A DNA stretch of 64,000 nucleotides from CABZJG01 sp902512685. Its GTDB lineage: Bacteria > Pseudomonadota > Alphaproteobacteria > Rhodobacterales > Rhodobacteraceae. The DNA is taken from positions 3,596,001 to 3,660,000 of the forward strand of contig CP179201.1 of NCBI GenBank assembly GCA_051201605.1, in the 5' to 3' direction. Shown one piece after another: positions 16,144 through 23,578 of the stretch (positions are counted from its first letter, which is position 1; each line of letters begins with the position of its first letter). The notes under the pieces were generated by a model that was not told the origin of the DNA, ran no database searches, and saw only the letters and a program-made list of their open reading frames with translations. The position numbers were made by a program, and so were the translations under genes.

Positions 16144-18054
16144 ATGGCTAAACTATCAATAGATACGGCATTATTAAAGGCCAAGGCCCATATCAAAAGG
16201 GGAGAAACTGCGGAAGCGCAAAAGCTTTATCAAACTGTTTTGCAAGCTTTCCCTAAAAATAAAAAAGCACAAAAAGGTCTCACTTCTCTAAATAAACAAA
16301 TCCAAGCAAACTCTATTCAAAACCCACCCCAAAAGGTCATTAATCAACTTGTCAATTTTTATAATCAGGGACAGTTGTTCACAGTCGTTGAGCGAGCGCA
16401 AAAATTGACAAAACAATATCCGAAAGCTTTCGATTTGTGGAATATTCTCGGGGTATCTGCTGCTCAAGTTGGAAAAGTAGATATGGCTATATTAGCTTTT
16501 AAGAAAGTTACTGAATTAAATCCCAATTATCCAGATGGCTACAATAATTTCGGGAATGTTCTCCAAGAGAAAGGGGCGCTGATTGAGGCAATAGGCGCCT
16601 ACAAAAAGGCTTTAACTTTAAAGCCCAATTATACTCAAGCCATCTATAACTTGGGCAATTGCTTTAAAAAAAAGGGAGATTTAGCGGAAGCCATAAAAGC
16701 GTATGACAAAGCTCTTTTTCTTAATTCCGACTATTTTGATGCATATAATAATAAAGGCAATGCTCTCAAAGATTGGGGTAAATTTGAAGCCGCTATCGCC
16801 TCCTATAAAATGGCTATCTCTTTGAGGCCTAATCATGCTGAAGCCTATAATAATCTTGGATTTTCTCTAACTGAACAAGGGGAATTGGAAGAAGCGATAA
16901 AGCACCTAAAAAAAGCTCTGTCACTTAAATCCAACTATGCTGAGGCCTATAACAACATGGGTATCACGCTAAAAGATCAATCAAAGCTAAAAGAAGCGAT
17001 AGATGCTTACAACAAAGCTCTCTCGCTAAAGCCTGATTATGCTGAGGCTCACAGAAATCTAAGCACTCTAATTAAATATAAACCTGACAACCCTCAGGAG
17101 GTTGCAGTCAGCGAGAGGATAAAGCGACCTGATCTAAAAGATGATGACAGGTGCCACCTTCACTATACTTATGCAAAAATGAAGGAGGATTTAGGTGAAC
17201 TTGATGTTGCATTTGAAAATTATGTTGCTGGCGGAAGATTGAGACAAAAATTACTTTCTTATGATCTCAAGCAAGATGAACCTATATTCGATCAAATAAA
17301 AAATACAGCGCCCGAGCTCAAAGAACTTTCGTTCAGTGAGCCTATTGAAGCCGCACCCAATACTCCCATTTTTATTTTGGGAATGCCTCGTTCTGGAACC
17401 ACGTTGGTGGAACAAATAGTATCTAGTCATTCTCTAGTGCATGGTTCTGGGGAGTTGTCATTGTTGAGTCGCTTTGGCGGAAAGCTCAGTAGTGGACAGC
17501 GAAATATTGACTCTAACACTCTTCTTAAAGTGCGCTATTCTTATTTGGACGAATTGGGGAAGGTCTCTGACAACAAGCGTTTTGTAACAGATAAAATGCC
17601 GCATAATTTTTTGCACATTGGGCTTATATTACAGGCCTTTCCTGAGGCAAAAATAATCCATGTGAAGCGTGATCCAGCCGCCACTTGCTGGTCAAACTTC
17701 AAACATTATTTTTCCCATAGAGGGTTGGGTTATAGCTATGATTTGAACGATACTGTCAGCTATTATAAATTGTACCACGACCTTATGGAATTCTGGGACC
17801 AACACTATGGAAATAAAATTTATCATCTAGATTATGATAAGCTTACTATTGAGCAAGAGATTGAAACAAGAAAGCTTATTGAATATTTAAAATTAGGTTG
17901 GGAGGATGATTGCCTGTCCCCCCATAAAAACAAGCGAAGTGTTAGAACTGCTTCGCAACAACAAGTCAGAGAAAAAGTCTACAAAGGTAGTTCTCAGGCT
18001 TGGCGTAAGTTTGAGCCATATTTAAATGGTGCTTTCGACGAATTTTCGACTTAA
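16144..18054 (+). CDS. TPR-repeat sulfotransferase
   Basis: A 636-residue two-part protein. Residues 10-45 and 95-310 carry about seven tetratricopeptide repeats of 34 residues with the AYNNLG...EAI..Y.KAL.L.P pattern. Residues 405-625 form a sulfotransferase domain (Sulfotransfer_3-like): the 5'-phosphosulfate loop is ILGMPRSGTTLVEQ (residues 411-424) and the 3'-phosphate site is VKRDPAATCWSNF (residues 507-519). It should move sulfate from PAPS to an unknown acceptor, perhaps a surface glycan or protein held by the TPRs. No signal peptide is present. The gene is strikingly AT-rich compared with its neighbours and has no Shine-Dalgarno sequence, which suggests recent transfer. It lies exactly between the two inverted repeat arms, and its stop codon touches the right flank. 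Confidence 0.9.
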   Translation: MAKLSIDTALLKAKAHIKRGETAEAQKLYQTVLQAFPKNKKAQKGLTSLNKQIQANSIQNPPQKVINQLVNFYNQGQLFTVVERAQKLTKQYPKAFDLWNILGVSAAQVGKVDMAILAFKKVTELNPNYPDGYNNFGNVLQEKGALIEAIGAYKKALTLKPNYTQAIYNLGNCFKKKGDLAEAIKAYDKALFLNSDYFDAYNNKGNALKDWGKFEAAIASYKMAISLRPNHAEAYNNLGFSLTEQGELEEAIKHLKKALSLKSNYAEAYNNMGITLKDQSKLKEAIDAYNKALSLKPDYAEAHRNLSTLIKYKPDNPQEVAVSERIKRPDLKDDDRCHLHYTYAKMKEDLGELDVAFENYVAGGRLRQKLLSYDLKQDEPIFDQIKNTAPELKELSFSEPIEAAPNTPIFILGMPRSGTTLVEQIVSSHSLVHGSGELSLLSRFGGKLSSGQRNIDSNTLLKVRYSYLDELGKVSDNKRFVTDKMPHNFLHIGLILQAFPEAKIIHVKRDPAATCWSNFKHYFSHRGLGYSYDLNDTVSYYKLYHDLMEFWDQHYGNKIYHLDYDKLTIEQEIETRKLIEYLKLGWEDDCLSPHKNKRSVRTASQQQVREKVYKGSSQAWRKFEPYLNGAFDEFST

Positions 18055-18250
18055 TCTGCGCCCTCACTAAAATAACCACCGTCAAGGCAGGCAATAAGGG
18101 TAAGACCACCCACCAACACCTCTTCCTGCCTAAGAACTATTCTGGCGAGCCAGTTGCTTCTGTCTACACCCCGTGGACAATACCTGAGGTACAAGTGTCT
18201 TAGCCCCCTAGAACTGTGCCAGTATATTTTGGCAAAGGGAGTAAGGAAAC

Positions 18251-18538
18251 ATGGCTCGGAAGCGTTATTCTGATGAAGATGTGTTGAAGTTGTTACGCGA
18301 GATTGATGTTCATTTGCACGATGGTTTGGACGTTTTGAGTGCGTGTCGCAAAGCTGGGATTTCAGATAAGAGTTATTATTACTGGCGCAAGAAGTTTGGA
18401 GGTCTTTCTCGTTCACAGGTTTCTGAGATGAAATTGCTCAAGAAAGAAAACGAGCGCTTGAAGAAGATCGTCGCTGACTTGCAGTTAGACAAGGTGATCC
18501 TGAAGGAGAGCCTTGATCATCTAAAGCCGCGGGCCTGA
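18251..18538 (+). CDS. IS3-family transposase OrfA
   Basis: A 95-residue DNA-binding protein of the insertion sequence. A helix-turn-helix (VLSACRKAGISDKSYYYWRKKFGG) is followed by a leucine-zipper-like helix (EMKLLKKENERLKKIVADLQ) used for dimerisation. The stop lies 22 bases into the orfB frame. A -1 ribosomal shift in the 18517-18538 overlap would make the OrfAB fusion transposase, as in other IS3 elements. The overlap holds CTAAAG but no textbook A6G slippery run. It appears intact. Confidence 0.93.
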   Translation: MARKRYSDEDVLKLLREIDVHLHDGLDVLSACRKAGISDKSYYYWRKKFGGLSRSQVSEMKLLKKENERLKKIVADLQLDKVILKESLDHLKPRA

Positions 18539-19383
18539 CGCGGGCTCAGCTTCGTCAGGCTGTTATTCATACGCGTCAAAAGCTGGATATTTCTGAGCGG
18601 CGTGCTTGCGCTGTTCTGGATGTAGCCCGCTCAAGTCTGCGCTATCAAGCCAAACCCACAGATGATACCGAACTACGCTTGGCGATGATCCGGCTGGCCA
18701 AGCAATATGGGTGTTATGGCTATAGGAAAGTCACAGCCCTGCTGCGCATAGAAGGCTGGCGTGTTAACCACAAGAGGATAGAGCGCTTATGGAACGAAGA
18801 AGGTTTACAGCTGCCGCGCCGGCACAAGAAGCGCAAACGGCTTTATCACAAAGACAGTTCCATCATCAGGCTGTGGCCCACACATCCGAACCATATTTGG
18901 GCGATCGACTTTGTGCACGATAAGCTTAGCAATGGGCGCAGCTATAAAATGTTCACGGTTCTAGATGAATACACCCGTGAAGCGCTCTGCGTAGCAGTGC
19001 GGCCCAAAATGAATGCGCATGATGTTTTGGAGACACTGCACCCGCTGCTGATCAAACATGGTAAGCCAGAGTTTATTCGCTCTGACAACGGACCCGAGTT
19101 TATTGCCACGCATCTACAGGACTGGCTGAAAAGGATCGGCATCAAACCAATGCAAATCTATCCAGGCAGCCCTTGGGAAAATGGATACAACGAACGCTTT
19201 AACGGCACCTTGCGAAAAGAAGTCCTCAACGCTGAATGGTTCCACACCACACGGCAAGCCCAGGTCGCTATCAATGTTTGGCTCCGGCAATACAACCAGA
19301 TCAGACCTCATCACGCATTGAACATGCGCCCACCCGTCCCAGAAACCTTATTAGAGAAACCAAAAATCAATGGGCGAATATAG
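18517..19383 (+). CDS. IS3-family transposase OrfB (made by -1 frameshift)
   Basis: An integrase-fold catalytic part of about 288 residues. An N-terminal HTH_21-like segment (YGCYGYRKVTALLRIEG, NHKRIERLWNEEGL) precedes the retroviral-type core. The DDE residues are in WAIDFVHD, RSDNGPEF and ENGYNERFN, followed by the YNQIRPHHALNMRPP tail. The frame opens right after a TGA at 18514 and has no good start before a TTG at 18679, so it is most likely translated as an OrfAB fusion. No frameshift or stop interrupts it, so the element may still be mobile. Confidence 0.92.
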   Translation, partial: SSKAAGLTRAQLRQAVIHTRQKLDISERRACAVLDVARSSLRYQAKPTDDTELRLAMIRLAKQYGCYGYRKVTALLRIEGWRVNHKRIERLWNEEGLQLPRRHKKRKRLYHKDSSIIRLWPTHPNHIWAIDFVHDKLSNGRSYKMFTVLDEYTREALCVAVRPKMNAHDVLETLHPLLIKHGKPEFIRSDNGPEFIATHLQDWLKRIGIKPMQIYPGSPWENGYNERFNGTLRKEVLNAEWFHTTRQAQVAINVWLRQYNQIRPHHALNMRPPVPETLLEKPKINGRI

Positions 19384-19597
19384 GGGGCTAGACACAAGCC
19401 CATCTCTCCTCAGGTTGGGGATCAGGTGCTATTAAGGACTTGGCTGTAGAATATACATAGGCCAGATACTGATGACGCTTCGGGGGAAGGAGACCGTTAA
19501 AGGATCAGGTTCCTATATATCTCTATAGAAAATTGTCCCTTTAAGGATCACAACAACGGTTAGTTAATTCGAAACTTATCTCGAACTGGTTTGCAAA

Positions 19598-19962
19598 GTC
19601 ACAGACGGAATGCTGGCAGATGCCATGTATAGTTACCCCATAGACCATGATGGCCCGGGCCCAACCTCACTGATCAAATATTTACAATATTCTGGGATAA
19701 CCGGTGTCAAGCATTGGTATCCTGTATGAACTTGAGTAACCGCAGGGGTGACACACTGAGCCACCGTCTTAACACACAGACAAAATCGTCAAGTCCTGCT
19801 TAAAGAACCTGATGAGGTTGATTGCGGATTAGATATCCAATCTCAGGTCAAGTTCATGCACGGTAATCCTAGGGTGTGGGACGCCAATTGCAGGAGGTAT
19901 CTTTATTACTGAACATTATGCGCCGTATTAAAGAGAACTCAGTTCTACTGCTATCAATTAAA
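19598..19962. other. Unassigned accessory DNA, no intact gene
   Basis: About 365 bases lie between the right inverted-repeat arm and the VOC remnant. Stops interrupt every frame on both strands. The longest open stretch reads DGMLADAMYSYPIDHDGPGP and ends soon after; I do not recognise it. It could be decayed coding sequence carried in with the island. No RNA gene or terminator is visible. Confidence 0.5.
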
Positions 19963-20130
19963 TCAGAGTCTTAGCTGAATGCTGGCGGACGGAATAGGAT
20001 TACAAGCCGCTGTATCTCTGCCATCACCCAGCCAGCGGATTTTCCAACCAAATAAATCAGCCATCCATGCTGCTGTCTTCAAAGGATCAGGAGTACAATA
20101 ATTTACATGTTTCAAGGTTGCGTGTGCCAA
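19963..20130 (-). pseudogene. Truncated VOC-family gene, right copy
   Basis: The first 36 or so codons match the VOC gene at 15502: TTG-initiated MAHATLKHVNYCTPDP, then a TAAWMADLFGWKIRW block. After that the frame runs into unrelated island DNA and stops at codon 56. The second beta-alpha-beta module and the metal-binding end are missing, so no functional enzyme can be made. It keeps the ancestral-looking ribosome site AGAGGAGAG and a TTG start, which are useful for judging the ATT in the left copy. Confidence 0.85.
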
Positions 20131-20389
20131 CTCGATCTCTCCTCTTTAAATTGATCGATCTTTGTTGTAAAATTTAGGGCTAGCTTTAAGTTGAAAGTTT
20201 ACTCGTGACTCTGAATGAAGGAAATTCCTTACAACATTTGTCCCAGCGCATTAGGGTGGTGGCCTAGGCGTTGCGCTACTATGCAACCTTAGAGTTGATT
20301 GCCCCAAATCGAAATGCAGGTGGGCAGCGGCGGTATCCCTGCTCAGATATCCGGCGAATTTCATTTATCATAGCAGCCCAGAAATTTGG
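20021..20389 (+). repeat. Right direct repeat: 5' parts of VOC and soxR genes
   Basis: This is the second copy of 15393-15762 in the same orientation. The 84-base divergent spacer is identical in length in both copies. The left edge falls inside the VOC gene and the right edge inside soxR, where this copy continues into the rest of soxR. Confidence 0.9.
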
Positions 20390-20662
20390 CTTTACCCTGC
20401 CCCGGATCAATGATTTGCTGCGCAGATTGCCGAACGGCCGCACCCCATCCAAGGCAGATTGGGAAATCATTGGCGATCTTTTCACAGCGAATTAACCGAG
20501 AAGATCAATGAACTGGAAAGACTGCGCGACACGCTGAGCAGTTGTATTGGCTGTGGGTGCCTGTCGATGACGGCCTGCGCACTCTATAATCCTGAAGATC
20601 AGGCATATCGCCATGGCCCCGGACCGCGATATCTAATGGGAAATGCGCCCCATAATATCTGA
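20215..20662 (+). pseudogene. soxR: Broken soxR, right copy with Fe-S cysteines
   Basis: A SoxR-like gene spanning its full expected length but disabled at least three times. A one-base deletion lies within the first eight codons relative to the left copy. TAG replaces a codon in the conserved VA-SALRYY segment. A one-base deletion lies near 20490, between the GDLFT and SELTEKINEL segments. The body is readable in pieces: ALRYY, GGQRRYPCSDIRRISFI, FTLPRINDLLRRLPNGRTP. The C-terminus keeps the [2Fe-2S] ligands in SSCIGCGCLSMTAC. SoxR normally senses redox-cycling agents. This copy should make no functional regulator unless the shifts are sequencing errors. Confidence 0.88.
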
Positions 20663-20665
20663 GTT

Positions 20666-20693
20666 AAAAAAAAGGCCCGGGAAAGCCCGGGCC
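20666..20693 (-). terminator. Rho-independent terminator of the response-regulator gene
   Basis: GGCCCGGG and CCCGGGCC form a perfect 8-bp GC stem with a four-base loop, followed on the minus strand by eight T. It lies 118 bases after the regulator stop codon. There is no T run on the plus strand, so it does not serve soxR. Confidence 0.9.
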
Positions 20694-20811
20694 AGTTCAA
20701 CAGGGAGAACTGCATATCATTACCCGGATATGCACGGGAACTCGACTATTTAATTAACGATCAATTGCAGCAAAACTTTGACAAACAAATGTTATTTTAT
20801 AGTTGACGCGC

Positions 20812-21498
20812 CTATGCGACTAATTTGTAACCCCCGCTTTCAGTAATAAGAAGCGATACACGTGCTGGATCTGGTTCGATTTTTTGACGAAGCCGATAAA
20901 TATGGGTTTCAAGCGTATGAGTAGTAACATTGGCATTATACCCCCAGACTTCATGCAGTAAGGTATCACGGGCCACAATTGCATCAGCTGAGCGCAGAAG
21001 AAACTTCAAAATATTGGTTTCTTTTTCTGTAAGACGAATTTTTTGTCCATCCTGCATCAGCAAAACTTTATGGGCGGGTTTAAACGTATAGGGCCCGACG
21101 GCGAAATTTGCGTCTTCCGACTGCTCATGCTGCCGCAACTGGGCGCGCATACGGGCCAAAAGTATCGGGAACTTAAAGGGTTTTGTCACATAATCATTTG
21201 CCCCCGCATCCAGCCCAAGGATGGTATCGGAATCACTGTCTTGTCCTGTCAGCATGATGATAGGGCATTTTACCCCCTGCTTTCGCAGCAATTTACAAAG
21301 TTCACGGCCGTCGGCATCAGGCAATCCGACATCCAGTAAAAGCAAATCAAAATCATTTTCTTTTGTTAAATCTATTGCACCTTGGGCATTGCCAGCCTCG
21401 AGCACTTCAAATTCTTCAATGATCGACAACTGGTCGACTAGCGCATCGCGCAGGTCTTCGTCATCGTCTATCATCAGTATTTTTTTTGCTTGGCTCAT
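20812..21498 (-). CDS. OmpR/PhoB-type response regulator (orphan)
   Basis: A 228-residue two-domain regulator. The receiver domain (residues 6-118) has the acidic pocket MIDDDED, the phosphoacceptor aspartate in LLLLDVGLPD, the switch threonine in IMLTGQD and the lysine in YVTKPF. The winged helix (residues 130-228) carries RLTEKETNILKFLL and THTLETHIYRLRQKIEPD. No sensor kinase gene lies beside it, so its signal is unknown. AAGGA lies 8 bases before the chosen ATG, and a TTG 8 codons earlier is less likely. A strong terminator follows. It is divergent from ribA. Confidence 0.9.
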   Translation of the reverse strand: MSQAKKILMIDDDEDLRDALVDQLSIIEEFEVLEAGNAQGAIDLTKENDFDLLLLDVGLPDADGRELCKLLRKQGVKCPIIMLTGQDSDSDTILGLDAGANDYVTKPFKFPILLARMRAQLRQHEQSEDANFAVGPYTFKPAHKVLLMQDGQKIRLTEKETNILKFLLRSADAIVARDTLLHEVWGYNANVTTHTLETHIYRLRQKIEPDPARVSLLITESGGYKLVA

Positions 21499-21691
21499 TT
21501 TCTTTATCCTTGAGTGTTGCACAACAGATGCGGATAATTGAAGTATAATTCAAGTCTGGTTGCGCCAGACTCACGTCGAAGTGTGAAAAATGGTCAATTT
21601 GAAACAATATTTATAGAAAATGAAACATTGACCCTAGCGGGGGTTTGGATCACAAACCGATTATCAAGGATCAGCCGGTGAGGATGCGTTG

Positions 21692-22780
21692 ATGGCGCTA
21701 AATCCGACAGTAACAGAACAGATTGCCCGCGCCCGTGCCGATATGCGCATGGGGGTTCCTGTTCTGCTGGTGTCTGAAACGCCCGCTCTGGTTATCCCCG
21801 CTGAAACCCTGTCAGCCGAGCGATTAAATGATCTTCACGCGTTGGGGGAAACCGTCAGTTTGGCGTTGACCGAACGGCGGGCGGCGACTTTGAAACTTGC
21901 AGCATATGATGGCGATTTGGCGCGCATTCAGCTTTCACCTGAACAAACAATTTCCTGGATCAAAGCCGTGTCTGATCCAGCCGATGATCTAAACGCACCT
22001 TTGAAGGGCCCGTTTCACGCCCAGCGCGGCGGATCGGTTGAACTTGAGCGATCAGCGCTGCAGCTGATAAAAGCATCCTATTTGCTTCCGGCGGCTGTCG
22101 TTGCGCGTTTGTCTGCCGCACAAAGCCTTAAGGACTTTGATAACCTGACGCGGTTGGAGAGCAAAGCGGCCTTGCCTTTGCTTTCTGCGCCTGCGGTGCT
22201 GTCAGATATTGCCTCGGCCAGCCTCCCAATTTTTTCCACCCCCAAAGGACATCTGCATGTGTTTCGGCCCGAAAATGGTGGAGAAGAACATTATGCGATG
22301 GAAATCGGCCGCCCATCACGGTCCAAGCCGGTTTTGGTGCGGCTGCATTCTGCCTGCTTTACCGGTGATGTGCTGGGCAGTTTAAAATGCGACTGCGGCC
22401 TGCAGCTGCGCGGCGCGTTGCAGCAGATGGGCGATCAAGGCGCTGGCGTGCTTTTGTATTTGAACCAAGAAGGCCGCGGCATTGGGCTTGCCAATAAAAT
22501 GCGCGCCTATGGGCTACAAGATCAGGGTTTTGATACGGTGGAAGCCAATCATCGGCTGGGCTTTGATGATGATGAACGCGACTTTAGACTTGGCGCGTCG
22601 ATCTTAAAAGAAATGGGCTTTACTCGGATTAAACTTTTGACCAATAATCTGGCGAAAATCACCATGATGGAGCGCAATGGCGTTCAGGTGGTAGAACGGG
22701 TGCCATTGATTACCAAAAGCACCGATGAAAACAGGGCCTATCTGGCGACCAAGGCTGCGAAATCGGGCCATATGCTGTGA
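21692..22780 (+). CDS. ribA: GTP cyclohydrolase II, riboflavin biosynthesis
   Basis: A 362-residue enzyme that opens GTP to make the first riboflavin precursor. The catalytic domain is the C-terminal 200 residues. The zinc cysteines are in CFTGDVLGSLKCDC, the active-site loop is NQEGRGIGLANKMRAY, and the GTP-binding tail is LLTNNLAKI. The N-terminal 160 residues resemble no intact DHBP synthase and look like a degenerate or regulatory extension, as seen in other Rhodobacteraceae. AGGA lies 7 bases before the ATG. No FMN riboswitch is seen in the 193-base region shared with the divergent regulator. It is convergent with yggS. Confidence 0.92.
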   Translation: MALNPTVTEQIARARADMRMGVPVLLVSETPALVIPAETLSAERLNDLHALGETVSLALTERRAATLKLAAYDGDLARIQLSPEQTISWIKAVSDPADDLNAPLKGPFHAQRGGSVELERSALQLIKASYLLPAAVVARLSAAQSLKDFDNLTRLESKAALPLLSAPAVLSDIASASLPIFSTPKGHLHVFRPENGGEEHYAMEIGRPSRSKPVLVRLHSACFTGDVLGSLKCDCGLQLRGALQQMGDQGAGVLLYLNQEGRGIGLANKMRAYGLQDQGFDTVEANHRLGFDDDERDFRLGASILKEMGFTRIKLLTNNLAKITMMERNGVQVVERVPLITKSTDENRAYLATKAAKSGHML

Positions 22781-22790
22781 CCTGAAAGCT

Positions 22791-23447
22791 CTATTCGGCC
22801 GGGCTGCGCGCGCCAAAAATCGCTGAACCAACGCGCACATGCGTGGCGCCAAAGCCAATGGCCGTTTCAAAGTCAGCCGACATCCCCATCGACAGACCGC
22901 TTAAACCGTTGCGTTGCGCGATTTTGGCCAAAAGCGCAAAATGCAGCGCGGGGGTTTCGTCAACTGGCGGGATGCACATCACACCCCGCACCGGTAAATC
23001 CAAGTCGCGGCAACTGTCAATGAACGTATCTGTATCTTCGGGCATAATGCCCGCTTTTTGCTGTTCTTTACCAGTATTGATCTGCACAAACAGATCCGGG
23101 CAGCGCCCCGTTTCCTGCGCGAGCCGGGCCAAAGCGGTGGCAAGTTTTAACCGGTCAAGCGAATGGATGACATCAAAAAGCCCAACCGCTTGACGCGCTT
23201 TGTTGGTTTGGAGCGGGCCAAGAAGATGAAGATCAATGGCGTCAAAACGCTTGCGAAATTCTGGCCATTTCCCGGCCACTTCCTGCACCCGGTTTTCGCC
23301 AAAAACTCTTTGGCCTTGCTCAAGAACCTGTTCAACCCGCGCATTGGGCTGCACTTTTGAAACAGCGATTAGCTTGACCTGCCCCTCAGGGCGGCCATGC
23401 GCTGCCTCAGCTGCAGCAATGCGGGTTTGAATTTCGACAAGAGACAT
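22791..23447 (-). CDS. yggS: PLP homeostasis protein YggS (PROSC family)
   Basis: A 218-residue TIM-barrel protein that binds PLP without known catalysis and keeps vitamin B6 pools balanced. The PLP lysine is in IAVSKVQPN (about residue 31). Also typical are FGENRVQEV, HLLGPLQTNK (usually HxIGxLQxNK), VQINTGKEQQKAG and the phosphate loop LSMGMSADFETAI. GGAG lies 7 bases before the ATG. It is convergent with ribA, 10 bases apart. Confidence 0.92.
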   Translation of the reverse strand: MSLVEIQTRIAAAEAAHGRPEGQVKLIAVSKVQPNARVEQVLEQGQRVFGENRVQEVAGKWPEFRKRFDAIDLHLLGPLQTNKARQAVGLFDVIHSLDRLKLATALARLAQETGRCPDLFVQINTGKEQQKAGIMPEDTDTFIDSCRDLDLPVRGVMCIPPVDETPALHFALLAKIAQRNGLSGLSMGMSADFETAIGFGATHVRVGSAIFGARSPAE

Positions 23448-23525
23448 TTATGGGCTCCTTAGAGTGTCCTTTACACATAACAGCGGCTGAGAAATTGCAA
23501 GCCCTTGGCAATTGGTTCTTTTTTT

Positions 23526-23552
23526 AAAAAAAGAGCGGCCCTAGGGCCGCTC
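23526..23552 (-). terminator. Rho-independent terminator of the porin gene
   Basis: GAGCGGCCC pairs with GGGCCGCTC around a TA centre, and on the minus strand seven T follow. It lies 27 bases after the porin stop codon. The plus side has only three T, so it is mainly a minus-strand terminator. Confidence 0.9.
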
Positions 23553-23578
23553 TTTCGCATTTAACCGATGTGGTTAAA

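Larger units (their letters stand above)
18196..19394 (+). mobile_element. IS3-family insertion sequence, IS407-like, complete (1199 bp)
   Basis: The ends are TGTCTTAGCCCCCTA on the left and TAGGGGGCTAGACA on the right, an imperfect terminal inverted repeat with TG...CA termini. The 4-base sequence CAAG flanks both ends (18192-18195 and 19395-19398) as a target duplication, the size usual for the IS407 group. Inside are orfA and, in the -1 frame, orfB with a DDE catalytic core. Removing the element restores one continuous inverted-repeat arm, which proves the order of events: the repeat existed first and the IS arrived later. The left repeat arm lacks it. Confidence 0.92.
18089..19597 (-). 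repeat. Right arm of the inverted repeat, split by an IS element
   Basis: The reverse complements of 18089-18195 and 19399-19597 together reproduce the left arm at 15758-16050 in order. Between the two halves sits a complete IS3-family element. Apart from the IS, this arm differs by a 12-base palindromic insertion (ATACCTGAGGTA) near the junction and by scattered substitutions. The outer edge at about 19597 is not followed by sequence similar to the left flank. Confidence 0.87.

Noticed and set aside
18051..18416. Minus-strand 121-codon gene
   Set aside because: It crosses the IS boundary and joins IS sequence to repeat sequence by chance. Only the repeat part is of interest.
20777..20800. 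Plus-strand promoter (TTGACA with TATAGT)
   Set aside because: The spacing is only 14 bases, and it would drive transcription antisense to the end of the response-regulator gene.
21499..21691. FMN riboswitch before ribA
   Set aside because: None of the conserved FMN aptamer blocks is present; only a small GTCTGG/CCAGAC hairpin is seen.
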